A DNA stretch of 64,000 nucleotides, taken from assembly GCA_024655885.1 (NCBI GenBank), contig JANLFN010000008.1, forward strand, positions 62,001-126,000. Reading direction: 5' to 3'. How positions within the stretch are numbered: the stretch's first letter is position 1; the number at the start of each line of letters is the position of its first letter. This stretch comes from Eubacteriales bacterium. Its GTDB lineage: Bacteria > Bacillota > Clostridia > Acetivibrionales > JANLFN01. A program made the translations under genes and the position numbers. The notes under the pieces were generated by a model that was given only the letters and a program-made list of their open reading frames with translations, did no database searches and was not told the DNA's origin. Below, one piece after another: positions 1 through 7,230 of the stretch.

Positions 1-515
1 GACGTCGGCTCATCCATTATGATGATGTCGGACTTGTAAGATATGGCCTTAGTAATTTCCAGCATCTGAATGTCCGATACCGTTAAATCCTTGAGCAAGG
101 TAGTAGGGGAGTAAGGTAAATTTTCGGTCTTCAGCAGCTCTTTTGTGCGCTGCCTTACCTCCTTCCAGTTGACTTTGCCGAATCTATTGACGGGGAGGTT
201 CCCCAAAAAAATATTCTCTTCCACCGTCATTTCGGGAATATAATTCAATTCCTGAAATATCATTGAGATGCCAAGATTTCTCGCCTGTATGGGGCTATTT
301 ATTTTTACAGGCTTTTCGTCGATATAGATCTGGCCACTGTCCGGTTGATAGATTCCATTAATTATTTTCATCAATGTGGATTTTCCTGCGCCGTTCTCAC
401 CGCACAGGACATGGACAGAGCCTTTTTTAACGGCAAAATCAATCTTATCAAGCGCTTTAACACCCGGAAAGGACTTTTCAATCTGAGATACCCTTAGTTT
501 AATATTCTCTTCCAT
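1..515 (-). CDS. Sugar ABC transporter ATP-binding protein, RbsA/MglA type (partial; 3' end outside window)
   Basis: The first ~171 residues of a sugar-importer ATPase. The Walker A motif ENGAGKST lies near residue 35, the Q-loop region reads MIFQELN, the signature region reads LTVSDIQMLEITKA, and Walker B IIIMDEPTS is at the window edge. ENGAGKST and the degenerate signature are typical of the double-cassette ATPases of ribose/galactose/xylose importers (about 500 aa), so the second cassette should lie outside the window. The ATG is at 515 with GGGGGAAGGAA just upstream. It lies downstream of a same-strand ROK repressor, so it is probably the first gene of a sugar uptake operon controlled by that repressor. 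The sugar cannot be told from this part. Confidence 0.9.
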   Translation of the reverse strand, partial: MEENIKLRVSQIEKSFPGVKALDKIDFAVKKGSVHVLCGENGAGKSTLMKIINGIYQPDSGQIYIDEKPVKINSPIQARNLGISMIFQELNYIPEMTVEENIFLGNLPVNRFGKVNWKEVRQRTKELLKTENLPYSPTTLLKDLTVSDIQMLEITKAISYKSDIIIMDEPT

Positions 516-712
516 TTCCTTCCCCCATAAGATTTTCTTGTTGTAAAATTTTTTAAAGTGATGTTTGCATTAGACTGGAACCTCACGTTATAATACCTTA
601 TCTATAACATATTCAGTTAAGTACCGCAGATTTTCGATTTAATTTATACGATTTATATAACTCTTTCATCTATGTGATTTGTATAATACTTTTGCAAAAT
701 GCCTTTAATAAG

Positions 713-741
713 ATTATATCGCTTTTTTATATGAAAATCAA
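713..741 (-). promoter_or_regulatory. Predicted sigma-A promoter of the sugar ABC operon
   Basis: Read on the minus strand, TTGATT (736-741) and a perfect TATAAT (713-718) are separated by exactly 17 bases. The promoter sits about 200 bases upstream of the ABC ATPase start, leaving a long AT-rich leader in which no ORF is seen. Confidence 0.6.
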
Positions 742-745
742 CACA

Positions 746-771
746 TTTCTCAAAGAAATTTCTCAAAGAAA
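746..771. promoter_or_regulatory. Tandem 13-mer operator candidate upstream of the ABC promoter
   Basis: The 13-mer TTTCTCAAAGAAA occurs twice without a gap (746-758 and 759-771). Each copy is itself nearly palindromic (TTTCT/AGAAA). It lies immediately upstream of the -35 box of the predicted ABC promoter, a position where a regulator would act. A related TTTCTTTGAA lies just upstream of the ROK gene's own promoter (about 2068). That suggests, as inference, that the ROK protein binds both. Confidence 0.45.
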
Positions 772-859
772 ATATATGTTGTTTCAAATTTTAGCATGAT
801 TTCAGGGCATATTGCACTGGTAATATAAGGTGCGAGCTACCGGAAATAAAGGCCCAATA

Positions 860-1987
860 TTAAACATTGTTAATGAAATTCTCAACGTGCTGTAAGGCTG
901 CGCCCACCGCTGTTGCCTCCAGCTTATATTTACAGACGTGCAGGTAGGTCCCGTCAACCTCAAAGGTGTTTCTCCTTGCCACCAATTCCCTTATATCATC
1001 AATATACTCATCCAGATACGCTCCCACATATCCGCCCAGAATAACATTGCAGTCATAGAGCATTCTTAAATTGTTAATGGTGACGATTAAATGCGTGAGG
1101 TATTCTTCCCAAAGAGCCTTGTGCGGCTCGCGGTTTAACTTTAAAAGCCTGAAGAACTCGGCGATACTCCCATTCGAACTGGCAGATAAAATTTTAGCCG
1201 AGCAGTATGCGTCCACACAGCCCTTCTGTCCGCAGTAACAAGTGCGGCCATTGGGAACAATGGTCATATGTCCGAATTCGCCGCCCCGTTGATTTTCTCC
1301 TGGGTATATATTCTTGCCTATGATAATGGCTCCGCCCACGCTGTCATTAAGCGAAAGGTATGCCATATTTTCTATATTTCCGTCCACCCACATCTCCGCC
1401 AGACCTGCCGCGTTGGCATCGTTACTCAGCGCGCAGGGGTATGGTATGAATTCAGAAAAGCTCTTTACACTTCCGCCTTTGAAGTCAATAACCGTGGCGT
1501 AGCTTACCGTCTGCCTGTCAGCGGATAATATGGCGGGCAGAGCAATACCCACCCCTAAAATTTTGCTCTTATCAATTTTGCAATCTTCTATAAAATGCTT
1601 TACCAGGTTGCCGATTCCTTCAAAATACTCTCTGGAGTTCACAAAGGGATACTGCTTTCTTTCATTTTTAATCACTTTGCCGCTCAAATCAATTAATACA
1701 ATTCCGATGTGATCCCGAGTAACATCCAATCCCACAGCATATTTGGCAAGGCTGTTATATGCAATGGCCTTTGCCTTTCTTCCTCCCGTAGATTCAAATA
1801 GGCCTGTTTCAATGACTAAATCTCTTTCCTGCAATTCCTTGATATTTTGTGTAACGGTAGGCAAACTCATATTTAGCGTATAGGCTATTTCCTGTATGGA
1901 AATGGGATCATGCTTATATAAAAATTTATATATGACATTTCGATTGATTTTTTTGACTTCAATGCTGCTTGCTTTGTTTGCTACCAA
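860..1987 (-). CDS. ROK-family transcriptional repressor (NagC/XylR type)
   Basis: A 375-residue protein with an N-terminal winged helix-turn-helix (residues about 15-65, including SIQEIAYTLNMSLPTVTQNIKEL). A sugar-kinase-like ROK domain follows, with the ATP-fold start AVGLDVTRDHIGIVLIDL near residue 83. The ROK zinc motif C-x-C-G-x-x-G-C-x-D (RTCYCGQKGCVDAYC) is at about residue 250. Such proteins repress sugar uptake and catabolic genes and release DNA on binding a sugar. The start is a TTG at 1987 preceded by GGGGG about nine bases away. It is upstream of, and on the same strand as, the sugar ABC ATPase, which is the likely target. The effector is unknown. Confidence 0.9.
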   Translation of the reverse strand: MVANKASSIEVKKINRNVIYKFLYKHDPISIQEIAYTLNMSLPTVTQNIKELQERDLVIETGLFESTGGRKAKAIAYNSLAKYAVGLDVTRDHIGIVLIDLSGKVIKNERKQYPFVNSREYFEGIGNLVKHFIEDCKIDKSKILGVGIALPAILSADRQTVSYATVIDFKGGSVKSFSEFIPYPCALSNDANAAGLAEMWVDGNIENMAYLSLNDSVGGAIIIGKNIYPGENQRGGEFGHMTIVPNGRTCYCGQKGCVDAYCSAKILSASSNGSIAEFFRLLKLNREPHKALWEEYLTHLIVTINNLRMLYDCNVILGGYVGAYLDEYIDDIRELVARRNTFEVDGTYLHVCKYKLEATAVGAALQHVENFINNV

Positions 1988-2033
1988 TTTTCTAATCCCC
2001 CAACTTTCATAAAAGTCTTTTTATAATGTATTT

Positions 2034-2062
2034 ATATTACTACATTTTAGATGGCTTTGCAA
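2034..2062 (-). promoter_or_regulatory. Predicted promoter of the ROK repressor gene
   Basis: On the minus strand, TTGCAA (2057-2062), a 17-base spacer and TAATAT (2034-2039) lie about 45 bases before the TTG start codon. A half-copy of the 13-mer found at the ABC promoter (TTTCTTTGAA) lies next to the -35 box, consistent with autoregulation. Confidence 0.45.
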
Positions 2063-2128
2063 TGACATTTCTTTGAACTGAAGATATTGGTCCTGGCAAG
2101 CTCAACTGCTTATGGTGCTTTATATAAA

Positions 2129-2153
2129 AATCCTTTCGGCACGCGCCGGAAAG
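2129..2153 (-). terminator. Hairpin followed by T-run on the minus strand
   Basis: On the minus strand TCCTTTCCGG pairs across a six-base loop with CCGAAAGGA (one bulge) and is followed by TTTTTAT, the form of an intrinsic terminator. It is about 600 bases from the nearest minus-strand stop codon (2747), with two other hairpins between, so it may end an unannotated transcript. Confidence 0.5.
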
Positions 2154-2267
2154 GACATAACTGCGGTCATCCTCTGGACTCTCCATGGGCATTGTGCCAT
2201 AAATCCCGCCTGGCTGTCAGCCCGCTGCTTCTCGCTGCGGCGTGTGAGCTCCCATGCAGGAATAAAA
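2154..2267. other. GC-rich unassigned segment between terminator hairpins
   Basis: This stretch is richer in G and C than the AT-rich sequence on either side and ends in the T-tailed hairpin at 2129-2153 when read on the minus strand. It has no convincing ORF or ribosome binding site. It could be a small structured RNA or the decayed end of a lost gene. No known riboswitch consensus was matched by eye. Confidence 0.25.
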
Positions 2268-2296
2268 TGAGTCAATCAAGAACCGTCCCCGGTGAT
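2268..2296 (+). repeat. REP-like palindromic repeat, GAACCGTCCCC core (copy 1)
   Basis: Begins TGAGTCA and carries GAACCGTCCCC at 2280-2290 followed by GGTGA. It is the same element as at 2717 and 10611, where the ends form an inverted repeat TGAGTCA/TGACTCA. Here the right end has decayed. Confidence 0.6.
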
Positions 2297-2481
2297 TTTT
2301 TAGACGTCAACAAGGTTTTTGAAAAACAGCGCTAGGCAAGACTCTCTAATCTTGAGTTTGGTTGGAATTTTTTATGGATATTCATATAAGCATTTACGAA
2401 AGATGTGAAAATTTATGCATAAACGGCAAATAATTGTCCAATACTACAAATGACCTCACAAAATACATTTTGACCCCCTTT

Positions 2482-2516
2482 AAAAATACTCTAGCAACAG
2501 TGCTAGGGTATTTTTT
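2482..2516. terminator. Bidirectional intrinsic terminator
   Basis: The arm AAAATACTCTAGCA pairs with TGCTAGGGTATTTT across ACAG, with an A-run before and a T-run after. It can therefore stop transcription from either side. It lies past the end of the methyltransferase array. Confidence 0.65.
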
Positions 2517-2654
2517 ATAATTACAGAAATTTCCATCAGCACCAGGTGTGCAAGCACCTTCTTTCCCATCACAGAAGGGATTCTTTTTTCATTCCCCCGC
2601 AGCACGGCATGATAAATGCCGGTTCCGGACGGCTTTCTGCTTCTCCCCGGCATG

Positions 2655-2689
2655 AAAATACCTTCAACTTTGTCTGTTGAAGGTATTTT
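2655..2689. terminator. Bidirectional terminator, perfect 14-bp stem
   Basis: AAAATACCTTCAAC (2655-2668) and GTTGAAGGTATTTT (2676-2689) are exact reverse complements around a seven-base loop. This is the first strong hairpin after the array's last stop codon (minus strand, 2747) and probably ends that operon. Confidence 0.75.
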
Positions 2690-2716
2690 ATCTCACTTTC
2701 GTTTTTCTTTAGTTTT

Positions 2717-2747
2717 TGAGTCAAACAAGAACCGTCCCCGGTGGCTC
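2717..2747 (+). repeat. REP-like palindromic repeat, GAACCGTCCCC core (copy 2)
   Basis: TGAGTCA at 2717-2723, then AAGAACCGTCCCCGG and GGCTC at the other end. It touches the TAG stop of the methyltransferase gene on the minus strand, a typical place for REP elements, between a stop codon and the terminator. The right arm differs from the perfect TGACTCA of the 10611 copy. Confidence 0.65.
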
Positions 2748-3883
2748 TATTTCCCTAAAGTGGCCAGAATAATTGCTTCAATGTTCTCTCTCTTTGCGTT
2801 TGCAGGTACCGAACAGCCCACGCTCATAATAAAACCTCTATCGCCCATGATGTCCAAAAGCCTCCTTGCGGCCTGATAGCATTCGTCCGGCGTACCCACC
2901 GCAACCAGCCCCGGAGGGATGTTCCCTTCTATGCACATGTAGTCGCCAAGTACTTTCTTTAAATTTTCCATAGGCGTCAAATGGTCGGGATCGAAGATGC
3001 AAGACTTCTTGGGGAATTCCGTAAAATAATGGAGGAAACCGCTCCAGTCCGAGTCGTTGTGCAACCATGTCTTTACGTTTATTTCATTTAAAGCCGTAAT
3101 CGTCTTTTTAAAAAAGGGGTGATAATACCTCTCATAGACCTTTGGGGATATAAAGTCACTCCCTGCACGGGTGCCCCCGATGGTTGCGAAAACTGCGGGC
3201 GGACCTTCTTTAATGGCCTTGACCCCCCGGCTGATTGTCTCTTCATTCATTATATCTATGACAGCTGCAACCTTCTCAGGCATCCGCCTCAAGTCCTTGA
3301 AAAAATTGGGCAGCTTACGGGCTCCGCTCAACACCTCAAAGGAAGGCAAGGGCAGCAACGCGCCCATTGTATAGCGCGACTTTCCAAGCTCAGCTACTTT
3401 TTTATTCATTGCTTCCATATACTCGGTATCCGGCGGAGGCAGGCTTGCGGGATCATACCCGATCCTCCTGTAGAGCTCCTCGGTCATATAAGCCCAGCCT
3501 TTATCGATGACGGTGTCATAGTCCTCTTCCGTCATAGGTCCCTGTTCGTCGATATTCCATATGGCATCCTCGGGAAGGTCACGCCCGGGAATCTTCATCT
3601 TGGCAAAATACATGGCCGCAAAGGATTGCAGAAAGGCTTCGCTTGTGAATCCAATCATGGGCCCCGAATCCATTTCTTCAATTATGGGCAGTTTATAAGC
3701 CTGCAAGGTTATCTCGTCAATATATTTGGGCCTCCTGAACATATCGGCTATTACGGCCGTCGGGTCAATCCACTTGAAGAAACCCTGCCCCGAAAGGCTT
3801 ATGGGAATCCTGTCGGGCTTCTCCATGTTGATTGCCGCAATCATTCTTTTGTCGCGGATTTCGGTCATTTCTTGCGGTGTCAT
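2747..3883 (-). CDS. URO-D-family corrinoid methyltransferase, paralogue 1
   Basis: A 378-residue protein of the uroporphyrinogen decarboxylase fold used by MtaA/CmuA/MtvB-type methyltransferases, which exchange methyl groups between a substrate or carrier and a corrinoid protein. It opens with MTPQEMTEIRDKRMIAA, nearly the same as its two neighbours, and has the family's EKPDRIPI near residue 20. The metal-site region reads WLHNDSDW (His near 275, Asp near 277) with a late Cys in SVGCSVP (near 357). So the usual H-x-C is H-x-D here. A GGGGGTG ribosome binding site precedes the ATG. Two bases separate it from the upstream corrinoid fragment. The substrate is unknown; methoxylated aromatics are a reasonable guess. 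Confidence 0.85.
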   Translation of the reverse strand: MTPQEMTEIRDKRMIAAINMEKPDRIPISLSGQGFFKWIDPTAVIADMFRRPKYIDEITLQAYKLPIIEEMDSGPMIGFTSEAFLQSFAAMYFAKMKIPGRDLPEDAIWNIDEQGPMTEEDYDTVIDKGWAYMTEELYRRIGYDPASLPPPDTEYMEAMNKKVAELGKSRYTMGALLPLPSFEVLSGARKLPNFFKDLRRMPEKVAAVIDIMNEETISRGVKAIKEGPPAVFATIGGTRAGSDFISPKVYERYYHPFFKKTITALNEINVKTWLHNDSDWSGFLHYFTEFPKKSCIFDPDHLTPMENLKKVLGDYMCIEGNIPPGLVAVGTPDECYQAARRLLDIMGDRGFIMSVGCSVPANAKRENIEAIILATLGK

Positions 3884-3884
3884 T

Positions 3885-4112
3885 TCATTTCACCCCCATG
3901 TACTTTTTAGAGTATTCTACGGTCTCCTGCGCATTCCTGCAGACATGGTCCGCCCCCATGTACTTGCAGGTGGCCTCGTCCACCGGGCCTCCGCCGATGA
4001 GGACCTTCACGTCCCCGCGCAGTCCTTCCCTCTCCAGGGTTTGGATGCACTCCTTGATGTTGTCGAAGGCGGTGGTCAAAAGGCAGGAGATGCCTAAAAG
4101 AATTGCCGGCAT
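3885..4112 (-). pseudogene. Corrinoid protein C-terminal fragment (75 codons)
   Basis: From GISCLLTTAFDN onward this matches the last ~70 residues of the intact corrinoid protein at 5265-5891 almost residue for residue, including GGGPVDEATCKY and NAQETVEYSKKYMGV. A stretch of about 40 bases is identical at DNA level (around 4050-4090). The N-terminal helical domain and the cobalamin-binding D-x-H-x-x-G are absent, so it cannot carry a corrinoid as the intact protein does. The reading frame is open, and an in-frame ATG follows TTTTAGGA, so a short peptide could still be made. It looks like a tandem-duplication copy that lost its 5' part. Confidence 0.8.
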
Positions 4113-4120
4113 TCCTAAAA

Positions 4121-5260
4121 TTATTTTCCTAAAGTAGCCAGAATGACAGCTTCAACATTTTCTCTCTTCGCATTGACCGGCACTCCACAGCCTACACCCA
4201 TCATAAAGCCCGTATCGCCCATCAGGTCAATAAGATCTCTTGCGGCTTTATAGCAATCATCCGGGGTGCCCACTGCAAGAAGGGCGGGGGGGATATTGCC
4301 TTCAATGCACATTCTATCGCCAAGAACCTCCTTTAATTTTTCCATGGGCGTCAAATGGTCGGGATCAAAAATGCACTGCGCTTTCGGAAATTCGGTAAAA
4401 TATTGGAGGAACCCGCTCCAGTCCGAATCATTATGGAACCAGGTTTTTACGTTTACTTCCCGCATGGCGGGAACGATCTTGTGATAGAAGGGATGATAGT
4501 ATTTCTCGTACACCCTTGCAGAAATGAAATCGCTGCCCGCACGGGTTCCGCCGATAAACCCATAGGCACAAGGCGGGCCGGATTTTAGCGCGCCGACCAT
4601 TTTATTAATTGCAGCTTCATCAACGATATCAATCACTGCTTTCACCTTGTCGGGAATTCTGCGCAAGTCCTTAAAAAATTCAGGCATTTTACGGGCACCG
4701 CTGATTACCTCAAACGAAGGCATAGGGAGAAATGGATTGATCTCAAGGCTTGTTTTTCCAAGCGCGGCTATCTTCGCGTTAAGCTCATTGGTATATTCCA
4801 TATCCGGGGGAGGCATGCTTGCGGGATCAAAGCCGATCCTCTTATAGAGCTCGGCGGTCATATACTCCCAGCCTTTATCTATTACAGTGTCATAATCCTC
4901 TGCCGTCATTGGACCAACTTCATCGATATTCCAGATGGCGTCCTCCGGAAGGTCACGGCCGGGAATTTTTATCTTTGCAAAGTACGACGTCGCAGCAAAG
5001 GCTGTCATTCCTGCTTCTGTTGTAAATCCAATCATAGGCGCGGAATCTATTTCATTGATTATGGGAAGCTGAAAGGCCTGAAGAGTCAGCTCGTCCGTGT
5101 ACTTTGGGTTTCTGAACAAGTCCGCCAGAACTGCTTTAGGGTCAATCCACTTGAAGAAACCCTGGCCGCTCAGGTTGATTGGGATCCTGTCTGGCTTTTC
5201 CATGTTTAACGCTGCCATTATTCTTTTGTTTCGGATCTCTGTCATTTCTTGCGGCGTCAT
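4121..5260 (-). CDS. URO-D-family corrinoid methyltransferase, paralogue 2
   Basis: A 379-residue paralogue and the closest relative of the 2747-3883 protein; both share SGQGFFKWIDP, PGRDLPEDAIWNID and the motif FHNDSDW (His near 276). The late Cys is in GVGCGVP (near 358). It starts four bases after the stop of the only intact corrinoid protein of the array, so these two are probably the working pair: the URO-D protein would transfer the methyl group onto the cobalt of the corrinoid protein. Relation to MtvB/MtaA-type enzymes is family knowledge; the methyl donor is not deducible. Confidence 0.87.
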   Translation of the reverse strand: MTPQEMTEIRNKRIMAALNMEKPDRIPINLSGQGFFKWIDPKAVLADLFRNPKYTDELTLQAFQLPIINEIDSAPMIGFTTEAGMTAFAATSYFAKIKIPGRDLPEDAIWNIDEVGPMTAEDYDTVIDKGWEYMTAELYKRIGFDPASMPPPDMEYTNELNAKIAALGKTSLEINPFLPMPSFEVISGARKMPEFFKDLRRIPDKVKAVIDIVDEAAINKMVGALKSGPPCAYGFIGGTRAGSDFISARVYEKYYHPFYHKIVPAMREVNVKTWFHNDSDWSGFLQYFTEFPKAQCIFDPDHLTPMEKLKEVLGDRMCIEGNIPPALLAVGTPDDCYKAARDLIDLMGDTGFMMGVGCGVPVNAKRENVEAVILATLGK

Positions 5261-5264
5261 ATTA

Positions 5265-5891
5265 TTACACCCCCATGTACTTTTTAGAGTATTCCACCGT
5301 CTCCTGGGCGTTCTTGCACACGTGGTCGGCCCTCACATACTTGCAGGTGGCCTCATCCACAGGGCCTCCCCCGATCAAGATCTTCACGTCCTTGCGCAAG
5401 CCCTCCTTCTCCAGGGTCTGGATGCACTCCTTGATGTTGTCGAAGGCGGTGGTCAAAAGGCAGGAGATTCCGATGACCTTGGGCTTGTACTGCCTGATGG
5501 CCTCTACGTACTTGGCCGTAGGCACGTCCACCCCCAGGTCGACGACGTTGAAGCCATTGCTGGCCATCACTGTGGTGACAATGTTTTTTCCGATGTCATG
5601 GATGTCGTCGTAGATGGTACCCATGACGAATACGCCATACTTGGAAGCAGCAGACGCTTCCCCGGTGCCTCCCAAAATGTCGGAAGCTTCCTTGAATATT
5701 TCCGCCGACATGATGAGCTCGGACAGAAAATACTCCTTTTCCTCAAACCTTTTTCCAACAATGCTCATCCCTTCCTGCAGGTAAGCAATGATGTCCAGCG
5801 CAGGAACATCCTTCGCCTTTAATGCCTTAACCTCTTCCAACACCGCATCTTCATTGAGGTCAGCCATCGCATCTGTAAGCTTTTTACTCAT
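5265..5891 (-). CDS. Methyltransferase corrinoid protein (MtvC/MtaC-type)
   Basis: A 208-residue cytoplasmic methyl carrier. Residues 1-85 form the helical cap domain (LQEGMSIVGKRFEEKEYFLSELIMS). The rest is a Rossmann-like B12 domain with D-x-H-x-x-G (YDDIHDIGKN, cobalt-ligand His near 98), GISCLLTT and the GGGPV loop. It shuttles a methyl group from a substrate-specific methyltransferase to a second methyltransferase such as MeTr. The ATG at 5891 is preferred over a TTG six bases earlier because GGGGG lies eight bases before it. An 82-base gap upstream contains TTGCAT-17-AATAAT, a possible internal promoter. It is the only intact corrinoid protein in this array. Confidence 0.92.
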   Translation of the reverse strand: MSKKLTDAMADLNEDAVLEEVKALKAKDVPALDIIAYLQEGMSIVGKRFEEKEYFLSELIMSAEIFKEASDILGGTGEASAASKYGVFVMGTIYDDIHDIGKNIVTTVMASNGFNVVDLGVDVPTAKYVEAIRQYKPKVIGISCLLTTAFDNIKECIQTLEKEGLRKDVKILIGGGPVDEATCKYVRADHVCKNAQETVEYSKKYMGV

Positions 5892-5979
5892 TGACAAATC
5901 CCCCTTTTTTTAGATGGTATATAAATTATTTCCATTTGTTTAAACGGATGCAATAAAAGCAAGCGACTCCAGCCCAATC

Positions 5980-7110
5980 TTACTTGCCTATCGTCGCCAG
6001 AACGACTGCTTCTACGTTTTCCCTCTTTGCATTTGGAGGGACACTGCAGCCGGAGTTCATGATGAACCCCGAGGGGCCTATGCCTTCACATAATTTTTTG
6101 GCATATTTATAGCATTCATCAGGAGTGCCGACGGATGTGAGTGCAGGCGGAACGTTACCGGTTATGCACATGATATCTCCAAGTATTTCTTTTATTTTGA
6201 AAATATCGGTCAAATGGTCAGGATCGAAAATACACCCGGCCTTGGGAAATTCCTTGAAGTATTTCAGAAATCCTTCCCAATTGGAATCATTATGGAACCA
6301 TGCCTTAGAGCCATTGTCATTCATAACTTTAACAATTTTACGAAAATATGTGTGATAAAATTTTTCATATACCTTTGGGGATATAAAGTCGCATCCCGCA
6401 CGGGTTCCACCGATAAACACATATACCGGAGGATCATCTTTTATTGCCTGTTCAACCATGTTTTCATCTTCACTTTCCATAATATCCAACGCGGCTCTCA
6501 CCTTATCAGGCATGCGGCGAAGATCCTTAAAGAATTGGGGCAGTTTGCGGGCTGCGCTTAATACCTCAAATGATGGTATGGGTATTACTTTCGCGCTGGA
6601 ACTGATGGATGTCTTTCCTAATTCGGCAACTTTTTTTTGAATTTCCGCCATATAATCAGCATCAGGAGGCGGCATGCTTGCAGGATTAAATCCAATCCGG
6701 TCAAAAAGCTCCTGTTTTAACACACTCCAACCTTTGTCTATTATTGTGTCATAATCCTCTTCCGTCATAGGACCCTGCTCGTCTATCTGCCATAGAGCAT
6801 CCTCAGGCAGTTCCCGCCCAGGCAGCTTCATCTTTGCAAACCATATTGAGCCCATGGACTCAATCATGCCTCCCATTCCAACCGTTGGAGCAGAGTCTAT
6901 TTCTTCGAGGATGGGCAATTTTGCGGCTTGAATAAGCATTTCGTCTACCAGTTTCGGTCTTCTGATATAATCGGCTACCACCATGGTGGGATCTACAAAT
7001 TTGAAATCCATCTGACCTGAAAACATTATAGGAATCCTGTCAGGTTTTTCAAGATTTAACGCTGCCATTATCCTCCTGTTTCGGATTTCTGTCATTTCTT
7101 GTGGTGTCAT
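5980..7110 (-). CDS. URO-D-family corrinoid methyltransferase, paralogue 3
   Basis: A 376-residue paralogue with the same opening as copies 1 and 2 (MTPQEMTEIRN), but more diverged: SGQMDFKFVDP replaces SGQGFFKWIDP, and an insert-free GMGGMIESMGS replaces the phenylalanine-rich segment. The metal-site region is WFHNDSNW (His near 273) and the late Cys lies in NSGCSVP (near 355). Its ATG overlaps the TGA of a 36-codon corrinoid remnant. The substrate-facing N-terminal half differs most, which suggests a different methyl donor from copies 1 and 2. Confidence 0.85.
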   Translation of the reverse strand: MTPQEMTEIRNRRIMAALNLEKPDRIPIMFSGQMDFKFVDPTMVVADYIRRPKLVDEMLIQAAKLPILEEIDSAPTVGMGGMIESMGSIWFAKMKLPGRELPEDALWQIDEQGPMTEEDYDTIIDKGWSVLKQELFDRIGFNPASMPPPDADYMAEIQKKVAELGKTSISSSAKVIPIPSFEVLSAARKLPQFFKDLRRMPDKVRAALDIMESEDENMVEQAIKDDPPVYVFIGGTRAGCDFISPKVYEKFYHTYFRKIVKVMNDNGSKAWFHNDSNWEGFLKYFKEFPKAGCIFDPDHLTDIFKIKEILGDIMCITGNVPPALTSVGTPDECYKYAKKLCEGIGPSGFIMNSGCSVPPNAKRENVEAVVLATIGK

Positions 7111-7214
7111 ATTACTTCACCCCCATATTTTTTAGAGTATTCTACTGTTTCCTGCGCATTCTTGCATTCATGGCCCGGTCCTACATACTTGCAGGTAGCC
7201 TCATCCACAGGTCC
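7107..7214 (-). pseudogene. Corrinoid protein remnant, last 35 codons
   Basis: Reading the minus strand from 7214 gives GPVDEATCKYVGPGHECKN and then QETVEYSKKY followed by GGEVI and a stop. This is unmistakably the end of the corrinoid protein found whole at 5265-5891. No start codon or upstream domain remains; the preceding DNA belongs to the end of the next methyltransferase gene. The TGA overlaps the ATG of paralogue 3 (ATGA), preserving the original gene junction. Confidence 0.8.
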
Positions 7215-7230
7215 CCGCTCATGATTACGA

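Larger units (their letters stand above)
516..859. other. AT-rich intergenic leader between ROK gene and ABC ATPase
   Basis: This 344-base stretch holds the promoter and tandem 13-mer described separately. Nothing else was recognised: no ORF with a ribosome binding site and no clear terminator after the ROK stop. Confidence 0.6.

Noticed and set aside
746-771. Start of a CRISPR array
   Set aside because: Only two contiguous 13-mers without spacers; better explained as an operator. No CRISPR array was seen anywhere in the window.
2087-2335. 82-codon ORF on the plus strand
   Set aside because: It crosses a terminator hairpin and the REP-like repeat, has no ribosome binding site and no family likeness.
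3885-4112. Fully functional short corrinoid protein
   Set aside because: The D-x-H-x-x-G motif and the cap domain are absent, so cobalamin cannot be bound as in the intact homologue.
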